A stretch of DNA of 5,496 bases, taken from assembly GCA_025352865.1 (NCBI GenBank), contig JANXSB010000217.1:1-5496 (forward strand), read 5' to 3'. Shown here in pieces: positions 1 through 5,496 of this stretch; position 1 is the first letter of the stretch; each line of letters starts with the position of its first letter. The DNA comes from Chthoniobacter sp. GTDB lineage: Bacteria > Verrucomicrobiota > Verrucomicrobiia > Chthoniobacterales > Chthoniobacteraceae. The position numbers were made by a program, and so were the translations under genes. Below the pieces are notes generated by a model. The model was not told the origin of the DNA. It saw only the letters and a program-made list of their open reading frames with translations, and searched no databases.

Positions 1-3000
1 GTCGAGCTGCGCGCCCGCCGCGACGAAAACATCCGCCGTGCTGCCCGTCCACACAGTCGTGTTGAAGCCGTTGCCAAACCGCCCCTGCTCGACGCGGATG
101 AGCCCTAGGAAACCCGCCGGGGCGCTTTCCTTGAACTGAAACCAGCCCGCGCCATCCTTCACGATGGTGTAGGTGCCGCCGCTAAAGGCGAAATTGGTCA
201 CCCAGTTGTCCACAGTGGAATCGGTCGCGCGGAAGCCGAGCGTGCCGCCGCTGTTCACCGTCACGGTGCCGAGGTTAAAGCCCGGCGCGTCCTGGATGCG
301 GCAAGTGCCGGTGTTGTTCACCGTCACGGCGCTGTTGAACGCCCCGGCATTGAGCAAATGGAGCACGCCGCCATTCACCGTGGTGGTGCCGGTGTAGGTC
401 ACATTTCCGCCCACGAGTTCCTGCGTGCCGGCGCCGGACTTGGCGAGGTTGAGTTTGAAGACGTGGCCGCCATCGTCCTCATCGCGCACATAGCCGTTGA
501 AGGAAAAATTCGCGCTGTTGCTGATCGTCAGCGTCGCATCCTGCGCGGTGCCTCCTCCGCCGTTGCGTTCGTTTTGAATGACGCCGGCTCCCGTGGTGTT
601 TTGGAGGCCCGCCACGGTCTGCTGAGTGCCCTGCAAATCAAAGCGCGGAAACGCCCCGATGTTGTTCACGAAGGTCAGCACCGCGCCGCTGCCGAATTGA
701 TTGTCGGCGGTCACCCGCAGGTTCGGCTGGTTGCCATTGAAAGCGCCCATCTGCACCGGGCCGGAGATGGCCGCCACGCCAGCCGGCTTGCTGAGATAAA
801 GGGTGCCGTTGTCGAGAGTGGTCAGGCCCGTGAAGGTATTCGCCGCAGTGCCCGCGAGCGTCAGGTCGCCGCCGCCCGACTTTGTGAACGCCAGGATTTT
901 GGCGGCACCGCCATTCTGCAAAACGCCGTCGAACTGCGTCGCGCCGCCGCTGTTCACCGTGAGTGTGCCGGTCCCCGTCGCCCGGTTCGTGACCACGCCC
1001 GGCACCGCGCCGCCGCCGCCGGAGAGCCCGGCCACGGTCTGGCTGCGGGAGTTCAAATCGAACGTGCCGCCAGTGGTCGCGCCGCCATTGACGACGAGGC
1101 TGCTGCCCACGGGCAGCCGGTTGTTCCCGCCGCCGATGCGGAGCGTGCCGTTATTCACCGTCGTCGCGCCGGAGTAGATGTTCGCGCCGCCGGTCACGGT
1201 GAAGGTTCCCGTGCCCTGCTTGGTGAGCGAGAGCACCGCGCCGTTGGGATTGTCGAAAGCCTGCGAGCCATTCCCCATGATGATGCCGCCGTAGCTGCTG
1301 CTGCCATCGGCCACGCCGACAAAGAGCGTGTCGCCGCCGCCCGCCGGGTGCGAGTCCCAGACCTCGCCCGTGCCGTTGAGTTCATCCACGTAGATGTCGT
1401 TGGCGCGCAGATCGAGCACGCCGGTCGCGCCGATGTTCACGTCCGCCGTCGAGCCGGTCCAGTCGCCCGTCACGCTGTCGTTGTGCAGGCGTCCATCGAG
1501 GATGTCGATGGTGCCGGAGAAATTCACCGCGCCAGTCGTGCCGAAGACGCCGGAGCCGGTCTTGGTGATGAGGCCATCGCCGGAAATGGTGCCGGAGTTG
1601 TTCCAGCGCGAGGTGAAGGGAATCGCCGAATTGATTTCCAGCGTCGCGCCGCCCGCCACGGTCTTCGCGCCGTTCACCAGCCGCGCGTCGGAGAGGACGA
1701 GCGTGCCCTGGTTCACGGTCGTCGTCCCCGTGTAGGAAATGCCGTTGCCGCTCAGCGTCTGGGTGCCACCGCCGGTCTTGGTGAGGCCGAGAATCTGCGA
1801 GCTTCCTGATCCCATGACCGCGTTGCCGCCATCTTTCATCGTCCCGGTGAAGGTGCCGGTCCCGTTCGCCACGCCGAGCGTGAGGGTGTTGGCGGTGTAG
1901 GAATTGATCACCTCACCGGCCCCGGTCAGCGCGTCGAACTGCGGAGCGCCGCCGCGTAGGTCGAAGAAAGCGCCGCTGCTGACAGCCAGATCCGCCGTGC
2001 AGGTGCCGAAGGCGTTCGCGGAAGCTCCGCCGTCATTTCCAAAGCCGCCGCTCTGGACATTGATCTGCCCGCTCAGCGTGATGTTGTTCACCGAGTTCAG
2101 CGCGAGGTAGCCGGTGCCGATGACATTGATCGTGCCCGCGCCGGACACTGCGGCGTTGAAATTCTTGCGGTTCACGTAGTCGGTGGTCGCGTTATTCAAT
2201 TCCAGCACGCCGCCCGCATTCACCACGATGGGCGCACTCCCGCCGAGCGGTGAATAGGGAAAGCTCCCGCTGTTATTGGTGATGCGGAGCGTGCCCCCGT
2301 TGTTCACCGTCGCGGCGCTCGCAAAGGACGTGGCATTCAGCAGTTCCAGTTGGCCCGCGTTAACCGTCGTCGTGCCGGTGTAGGTGATGTTCCCACCCGC
2401 GAGCGTCTGCGTGCCCGCGCCGCTCTTGACGATGTTCAGCAAGTAGATGCCCGGCCCATTGTCGCGGTCGCGCATGTAGCCGTTAAAAGAAAGCGACCCC
2501 GCCGAGGCGTTGAGCGTGAGCGTCGCCGGGCCGCTCGTGCCGCCGCCGCCGAACTTTTCATTTTGAATCACCCCCGCGCCCGTCGCATCCGAGATCCCCG
2601 CGAGCGTCTGCGTCGTCCCCTGCAAATCAAAACGCGGATACGATCCCGCCGGATTCACAAACGTCATCACCACACCGGAGCCGAACTGCTGGTTCGCCGC
2701 CATCCGCAGGTTCGGCTCATGCCCGACGGTGCCCCCCATTTGCACATTGCCGATGATCGCGAATGCGCCGCCCGTCTTCCCGAGCACGAGCGTCCCATTG
2801 TCCACGACCGTCAGGCCGGTGAAGGTGTTCGACGACGAGCCGTTGAGCGTGAGCTGCGCCGCGCCGAGCTTGGTAAAACCTACCGTTCCCGCGAGCACCG
2901 ACGAGATCGAGGCATCCGCCGCCGTCGTGATCGTGGGCGTGCCCGCCAGCGTCAGCGTACCGCTGCCGATGCTGTAGCCCGCCGTGGAGAAAGTGAGGTC

Positions 3001-3273
3001 GTCCGCCGTGATCGCCGCGCCCAGGGTCAGCGCGCCGCCGGTTCCTTGGAAAATGGCGCTGTCGCCATTCGTCCACGCGAGGTTGTTCACGCCGCCGTCG
3101 ACCGTCCAATTGCCATTGGCCGTATTCCATGTGCCAGCGCCGCCGGTGATGGCGCTGTCGCCCGCGCCCACCGTGCCGGGCGTGATGTCCCAAGTGAGCG
3201 TGGCGGCGTGCGCGGTTGACGCCAGGCAGAGGAGCGTGGCGATGCTATGGCGGAGGATGCGTGGTGTTTTCAT
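1..3273 (-). CDS. Exported autotransporter-associated beta-strand (PATR) repeat protein, C-terminus outside window
   Basis: All 1091 codons from 3273 down to 1 are open with no stop, so the 3' end lies beyond the left edge. The ATG at 3273-3271 is the only usable start: the in-frame stop TGA at 3330-3328 lies 18 codons upstream, with no ATG, GTG or TTG between. Residues 1-23 form a signal peptide ending in AHA. Residues about 45-110 (spaced W49, W56, W67 and F75) resemble the usual N-terminal unit of verrucomicrobial PATR proteins. PATR-type units follow, with the pattern LxKxGxGxxxLxGxxxYTGTTTVNxGTLxL. I see anchor lysines at about 135, 283, 499, 571, 685, 798, 945 and 1039. Composition is rich in Gly, Thr, Asn, Ala and Ser and poor in Cys, as expected for a right-handed beta-helix passenger. 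By family knowledge such proteins are secreted or surface-attached; no enzyme active site is apparent. Whether it ends in a beta-barrel or a PEP-CTERM-like anchor cannot be seen. No strong Shine-Dalgarno sequence precedes the start. The family call is firm; the biological role is unknown. Confidence 0.93.
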   Translation of the reverse strand, partial: MKTPRILRHSIATLLCLASTAHAATLTWDITPGTVGAGDSAITGGAGTWNTANGNWTVDGGVNNLAWTNGDSAIFQGTGGALTLGAAITADDLTFSTAGYSIGSGTLTLAGTPTITTAADASISSVLAGTVGFTKLGAAQLTLNGSSSNTFTGLTVVDNGTLVLGKTGGAFAIIGNVQMGGTVGHEPNLRMAANQQFGSGVVMTFVNPAGSYPRFDLQGTTQTLAGISDATGAGVIQNEKFGGGGTSGPATLTLNASAGSLSFNGYMRDRDNGPGIYLLNIVKSGAGTQTLAGGNITYTGTTTVNAGQLELLNATSFASAATVNNGGTLRITNNSGSFPYSPLGGSAPIVVNAGGVLELNNATTDYVNRKNFNAAVSGAGTINVIGTGYLALNSVNNITLSGQINVQSGGFGNDGGASANAFGTCTADLAVSSGAFFDLRGGAPQFDALTGAGEVINSYTANTLTLGVANGTGTFTGTMKDGGNAVMGSGSSQILGLTKTGGGTQTLSGNGISYTGTTTVNQGTLVLSDARLVNGAKTVAGGATLEINSAIPFTSRWNNSGTISGDGLITKTGSGVFGTTGAVNFSGTIDILDGRLHNDSVTGDWTGSTADVNIGATGVLDLRANDIYVDELNGTGEVWDSHPAGGGDTLFVGVADGSSSYGGIIMGNGSQAFDNPNGAVLSLTKQGTGTFTVTGGANIYSGATTVNNGTLRIGGGNNRLPVGSSLVVNGGATTGGTFDLNSRSQTVAGLSGGGGAVPGVVTNRATGTGTLTVNSGGATQFDGVLQNGGAAKILAFTKSGGGDLTLAGTAANTFTGLTTLDNGTLYLSKPAGVAAISGPVQMGAFNGNQPNLRVTADNQFGSGAVLTFVNNIGAFPRFDLQGTQQTVAGLQNTTGAGVIQNERNGGGGTAQDATLTISNSANFSFNGYVRDEDDGGHVFKLNLAKSGAGTQELVGGNVTYTGTTTVNGGVLHLLNAGAFNSAVTVNNTGTCRIQDAPGFNLGTVTVNSGGTLGFRATDSTVDNWVTNFAFSGGTYTIVKDGAGWFQFKESAPAGFLGLIRVEQGRFGNGFNTTVWTGSTADVFVAAGAQLD
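295..888 (-). repeat. Large internal protein repeat, C-terminal copy (residues about 796-993)
   Basis: This is the second copy of the block at 2281-2877, running from FTKSG to TGTCRI. PATR anchors K798 and K945 are 147 residues apart, against 148 in the other copy. The two copies are separated by about 464 residues of unrelated PATR-type sequence, so this is a dispersed duplication, not a tandem array. Confidence 0.85.
2281..2877 (-). repeat. Large internal protein repeat, N-terminal copy (residues about 133-331)
   Basis: This block starts at FTKLG and ends at GGTLRI. It matches residues about 796-993 of the same protein, encoded at 295-888. Strongly conserved stretches include NTFTGL, PNLR, QFGSG, PRFDLQGT, TGAGVIQNE, FNGY, KSGAGTQ, TYTGTTTVN and TVNN. 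By eye about 60-65% of residues are identical, with a single one-residue gap, so the offset changes from 1989 to 1986 nt. The block spans two PATR anchors, K135 and K283. It reads as one duplicated module of the beta-helix. Confidence 0.85.
3205..3273 (-). other. Sec signal peptide of the PATR protein
   Basis: Residues 1-23 read MKTPRILRHSIATLLCLAS followed by TAHA. The basic n-region contains K2, R5, R8 and H9. The hydrophobic core is about S10-S19, and A-x-A precedes the predicted cut between A23 and A24. C16 is not in a lipobox because the preceding residues are T-L-L, so signal peptidase I is the likely processor. This supports both the start codon choice and export across the inner membrane. 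Confidence 0.85.
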
Positions 3274-3346
3274 GGTGGTTCTGGGGTGTGGGCTTTCTTG
3301 CTGGCTAAAAGGGCGGCGGAAGGCAAGTCAGGACTGCACTCCTAAG
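3274..3346 (-). other. 5' leader region of the PATR gene, no clear promoter or Shine-Dalgarno
   Basis: Read toward the ATG on the minus strand, the last 27 bases before the start contain AAGAAAG about 20 bases away and AGAACC close to the start. Neither is a convincing ribosome binding site. I found no hexamer pair at suitable spacing resembling -35 and -10 boxes. Weak or absent Shine-Dalgarno sequences are not unusual in this phylum. Transcription may start here or within the adjacent repeat element. Confidence 0.3.
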
Positions 3347-3351
3347 TGACT
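3326..3351. promoter_or_regulatory. Imperfect dyad upstream of the PATR gene
   Basis: AGTCA at 3326-3330 pairs with TGACT at 3347-3351. Inside this, GGA at 3331-3333 pairs with TCC at 3340-3342 around CTGCAC, leaving TAAG unpaired. A competing short dyad, CACT/AGTG, lies at 3337-3348. The site is 53-78 bases upstream of the PATR start codon. It could be an operator, a leader hairpin or the edge of the neighbouring repeat element. The stems are short, so chance is possible. Confidence 0.25.
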
Positions 3352-3397
3352 GTGAAAAAAGTCGATTTCGGGCCGCGTCCCAGCGGGACGCTTTGAT

Positions 3398-3545
3398 GGT
3401 AGCCGTGGGCTTCAGCCCACGGAACGTCGGCCAAAACGTGCGCGTCGCGGAGCGACGCTTGAATCCTCCTTCGCGAGCCTTCCAGTGTCGCTCCGCGACA
3501 CGACCTTCTTCCCTTGAGGACCGTGGGCTGAAGCCCACGGCTACC
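3398..3545. repeat. Middle mirrored hairpin pair (CCGTGGGCT..AGCCCACGG)
   Basis: The arms at 3398-3422 and 3521-3545 are exact 25-base reverse complements. Within each arm CCGTGGGCT pairs with AGCCCACGG around a 2-base loop (TC on the left, GA on the right), a perfect 9-bp self-hairpin. This is the strongest palindrome in the window. Confidence 0.9.
3442..3501. repeat. Inner mirrored hairpin pair (GTCGC..GCGAC)
   Basis: The left hairpin at 3442-3458 is GCGTCGC-GGA-GCGACGC and the right at 3485-3501 is GTGTCGC-TCC-GCGACAC, each with a 7-bp stem and 3-base loop. The central 13 bases (3444-3456 and 3487-3499) are exact reverse complements of each other. The arms enclose a non-symmetric 26-base spacer at 3459-3484. 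All three hairpin pairs share a symmetry centre near 3471. Confidence 0.85.
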
Positions 3546-3626
3546 GTCATTCGTCCCGCTGGGACGACTTCTTTCACCGTCTCTAAGAGCTAAGCGTGCG
3601 GTGCGCTTCTCGCGGGCGTCCATGTG

Positions 3627-5496
3627 TCATGGCGTTTGCACTTTCAGCCGCAAAAACGTGGGCGTGCCGGTCGCCGGCGTGGTCAGGCGGCGCGTCTCGG
3701 TGCTGCTGCCGTCGGCATTCGGCACGGACGAGAAGAGCACCGTGGCCGGCACCGTCCACCCGCTCAACGCGGTGCAGGCCTCCACCGAAAAAGTGAGGCT
3801 CGCCGCGCCGGGCCGCCGCGTGTAGCGCAGCGCGCGGTAGGGCACGCCCGTGTCCGTGACGGTCAGCCCCTCGACGAGCGGATGCGTGCTGTCGAGCGGG
3901 TTCGTGCCGAGCGCAAATTCGAGCAGATTGCACCAGCCATCGTGTTCGGGATCGGCGAGCGGGCCGGAGTCGGCGGCGTAGCTGCCCCCCGAGGGATCGA
4001 AAAAGCGGTCGCTCCACGCGCCGTAGTTCATCGTGGATTCGTCGCCGCCCGGCGTGCCGCCGCGGTCGAAGCTCGCGCGCCAGTTTGTGCCGAGAGCGTG
4101 ATCGGGATTCGCCGCGGGATTGACGAGCACGAGCGACGCCCCGCCGCCATCTGCCGCCGTGGGCCACGGTGCGGCGTCGTCGTAGTCAAAATCGCGGATC
4201 GTCCCCGACGGGCCGGTGAGCGCGAGGCGCTCGCCCTGGTTCGAGAGGCTGGTGAGGTCGGTGAATTCGCCCGCCACCGGCAGCCCCGTGCCGTAGCGCG
4301 CCTCGAAGGCCGCGCGATTATGCACCACGAGCACCCGCCCGCCCGGCGCGAGCTGCTGGATGGGGCTCACCGCGAAATTGAAATGCACGCCCTCGGTGAA
4401 CTGCACGCCGTTCAAATCCACATAGCCCGCGCTGATGTTTAGCAGCTCGATGAATTCGTAATCGTCCTTGTCCGCCGACACCGCGAGTTCCGCCGCGCGG
4501 ACCGGCGCGGCGGGGTGGTAGTGCAGTTCGCTCACCACCAGGTTCGCGCTGCTCGCGGGCGCGGAGTTCACGTTGTAAAAGGCGAAGTTTCCGCCGGACC
4601 ATTCGCCCGCGCTCAGGGCGCGCGCGCGCAGGGTCTGCGTGGTGTTCAGGATGATCGGCGTGCCCGTGCTCTGCGTGGTGCCCACGAGCGCGCAGTCGAA
4701 GCTGAGGTCGTCGTCGGACTGGCTGATCTTGTGGACTTCCACCGCGAGCACATTCGTCCCCGCCACGAGCAGCGCGGGGCTGATCGCCTGCTCGTAGTAA
4801 AACGTGCTCTCATCCACGCCGGTCACATTGGTCAGCGCCGCAGTCGAGTACGAGATCGTGTTGGTCGGGTGCATGTTGCTGCGCATGACCTCGGTGCCGT
4901 TGAGATAGACCACCGCGCCGTCGTCGCGCAGGAGCTGCACCTTCAGCGCCGTGACCGTCTGCGGATCGGCCACGGTGAAGGATTTGCGGAAATACGTGGT
5001 CATGTAGCGCGCCGCCGGAATGCCGCCGTAGCCGATGACCGTGGCCTCGTCGCCGTCGCCGTAGCCGAGCTGCGCGGGGCCCTGCGCCCAGGTGGCAGTG
5101 TTGTCATTGTAAGCCAGCCCGCGCCACGTCGTGCCGAGGCCGGGGCTGGGGGTGACCGCGTATTTCCACAGCGCGCTTTTCGGCACGAGGTTGCTCTGCG
5201 TCGCGCCGCCCGAATATGCCTGCGCGGTCGCCGCGGGCTGGCCGTTGGCTCCGCGCGGGTCGGTGCCGTCGGTCGTGAAATAAATCGCGCCCGCCGGGGC
5301 GCTGAGAAAGACCTGCGTGCCCGGCGGCGCGGGGCCGCTGGCCCGGCTGAGCACGGGCTGGTCGATGCTCGGATACAGCGCCACGTTGCGAAAGCGCGTG
5401 ATCTGTTTCGGCCACATCACATCCCAGAATCCCGTACCCGCCGCCTGCATGAAATTCATCTCCGCCAGCCATGTCGTCTCGCGCTTGAAAGCGGGC
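3627..5496 (-). CDS. Lamin-tail-domain surface protein with chitobiase-like and jellyroll segments, N-terminus outside window (probable CotH-kinase family)
   Basis: The frame is open from the right edge to the TGA at 3629-3627; the visible part is 622 codons. The Met at 5459-5457 is probably internal, because codons upstream (PAFKRETTWLAE) remain open and fit the family. Counting from that Met, residues 33-82 resemble the first half of a chitobiase/hexosaminidase C-terminal-like domain (IYFTTDGTDPRG). Residues 91-262 are a jellyroll, galactose-binding-like segment (GYGDGDEATV, TTYFRKSF, LLRDDGAVVYLNGTEV, GTNVLAVEVH). Residues 266-297 finish the chitobiase-like domain (TLRARALSAGEWS). Residues 306-460 are a lamin tail domain (VVSELHYHP, YEFIELLN, FTEGVHF, LSNQGERLAL). 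Residues 503-521 (DPEHDGWCNLLEFALGTNP) are a thrombospondin-3/dockerin-like tail, followed by a beta-rich end. In this phylum such a C-terminus commonly follows a CotH kinase domain, which would lie beyond the right edge. It is likely secreted; the substrate is unknown. Confidence 0.9.
   Translation of the reverse strand, partial: PAFKRETTWLAEMNFMQAAGTGFWDVMWPKQITRFRNVALYPSIDQPVLSRASGPAPPGTQVFLSAPAGAIYFTTDGTDPRGANGQPAATAQAYSGGATQSNLVPKSALWKYAVTPSPGLGTTWRGLAYNDNTATWAQGPAQLGYGDGDEATVIGYGGIPAARYMTTYFRKSFTVADPQTVTALKVQLLRDDGAVVYLNGTEVMRSNMHPTNTISYSTAALTNVTGVDESTFYYEQAISPALLVAGTNVLAVEVHKISQSDDDLSFDCALVGTTQSTGTPIILNTTQTLRARALSAGEWSGGNFAFYNVNSAPASSANLVVSELHYHPAAPVRAAELAVSADKDDYEFIELLNISAGYVDLNGVQFTEGVHFNFAVSPIQQLAPGGRVLVVHNRAAFEARYGTGLPVAGEFTDLTSLSNQGERLALTGPSGTIRDFDYDDAAPWPTAADGGGASLVLVNPAANPDHALGTNWRASFDRGGTPGGDESTMNYGAWSDRFFDPSGGSYAADSGPLADPEHDGWCNLLEFALGTNPLDSTHPLVEGLTVTDTGVPYRALRYTRRPGAASLTFSVEACTALSGWTVPATVLFSSVPNADGSSTETRRLTTPATGTPTFLRLKVQTP

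Larger units (their letters stand above)
3376..3566. repeat. Outer mirrored hairpin pair (GTCCC..GGGAC type)
   Basis: The left arm at 3376-3390 is CGTCCCAGCGGGACG and the right arm at 3552-3566 is CGTCCCGCTGGGACG. They are exact reverse complements over 15 bases. Each arm is also a hairpin by itself, with a 6-bp stem and a 3-base loop (7 bp on the left if 3375-3391 is used). Eleven extra bases at 3365-3375 separate the left arm from the terminal repeat, whereas the right arm abuts its terminal repeat. Confidence 0.85.
3342..3587. mobile_element. MITE- or REP-like non-autonomous element with inverted ends and CTAAG direct repeats
   Basis: The core at 3347-3582 (236 bp) has imperfect terminal inverted repeats. 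The left end is TGACTGTGAAAAAAGTCG (3347-3364). The right end read inward is AGACGGTGAAAGAAGTCG (3582-3565), with 15 of 18 bases matching. The direct repeat CTAAG sits immediately outside at 3342-3346 and 3583-3587 and is a candidate target-site duplication. Inside are three nested pairs of mirrored hairpins, listed separately. No protein in it looks real: short open frames on both strands are translations of the hairpins. It fills most of the gap between the two genes. Palindromes of the CCGTGGGCT..AGCCCACGG type are, to my recollection, common in genomes of this phylum. Copy number and mobility cannot be judged from one window, and a 5-bp direct repeat can arise by chance. Confidence 0.55.

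Noticed and set aside
358..1809. Plus-strand open frame of 483 codons
   Set aside because: It lies in exact codon register antisense to the PATR gene. It is open only because that gene avoids TTA, CTA and TCA codons. The product is Ala/Arg/Val/His-rich with no domain, while the minus strand gives a coherent repeat protein with a signal peptide.
2350..3219. Plus-strand open frame of 289 codons
   Set aside because: Same situation: antisense register to the PATR gene, Arg/Ala-rich low-complexity translation, no recognizable motif.
3205..3273. Possible lipoprotein signal in the PATR protein
   Set aside because: The only cysteine (C16) is preceded by T-L-L and not a small residue at -1, and an AHA cleavage site follows, so a signal peptidase I substrate fits better.
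3274..3400. Sigma-70 promoter for the PATR gene
   Set aside because: TCGACT and CTGACT each match a -35 box at four of six bases, but neither has a TATAAT-like hexamer at 16-18 bases, so no promoter is called.
3376..3566. CRISPR array
   Set aside because: The repeats are inverted pairs with short unequal gaps, not direct repeats with regular spacers.
3305..3623. Several overlapping short frames on both strands, 66-93 codons
   Set aside because: They are translations of the inverted-repeat element, giving similar Gly/Leu/Lys/Pro/Thr strings on both strands. None has a credible start region, and the DNA structure explains them.
3624..4442. Plus-strand open frame of 272 codons over the end of the lamin-tail gene
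   Set aside because: It is antisense to a well-supported domain-containing protein, with an Arg/Ala-rich product and no family resemblance.

Overview
The window is a GC-rich bacterial segment. Two large protein-coding genes lie on the minus strand, and both run off a window edge. The protein types point to Verrucomicrobiota, or possibly a related PVC-group bacterium. One is a very long, Gly/Thr/Asn-rich passenger made of autotransporter-associated beta-strand (PATR) repeats. The other is a lamin-tail-domain protein with a chitobiase-like segment, a jellyroll segment and a typical verrucomicrobial 'DG..NLLEFALGTNP' tail. This taxonomic call is inferred from family knowledge; no rRNA or housekeeping gene is present.

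Positions 1-3273 (minus) hold an uninterrupted 1091-codon reading frame. It starts with a clear Sec signal peptide at 3273 and continues beyond position 1. It encodes an exported beta-helix-like PATR protein. A roughly 199-residue block occurs twice in it (2281-2877 and 295-888). Positions 3274-3626 are intergenic. Most of this gap is a roughly 240-bp imperfect inverted repeat containing three pairs of mirrored, individually self-palindromic hairpins, and it is flanked by the direct repeat CTAAG. It looks like a small non-autonomous mobile element (MITE- or REP/REPIN-like) rather than a gene. Positions 3627-5496 (minus) hold the C-terminal 622 codons of the second gene; its N-terminus, which I predict to be a CotH-kinase-like region, lies beyond the right edge.

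Both genes point the same way, with the lamin-tail gene upstream. Both products are probably extracytoplasmic. The 353-bp gap filled by a hairpin-rich repeat argues against tight translational coupling, so a shared function is only a weak inference. I see no tRNA, rRNA, CRISPR array, transposase gene or convincing sigma-70 promoter. The long open frames on the plus strand are antisense shadows of the PATR gene. No clearly new multi-gene system is visible; the intergenic element is the most interesting object here.
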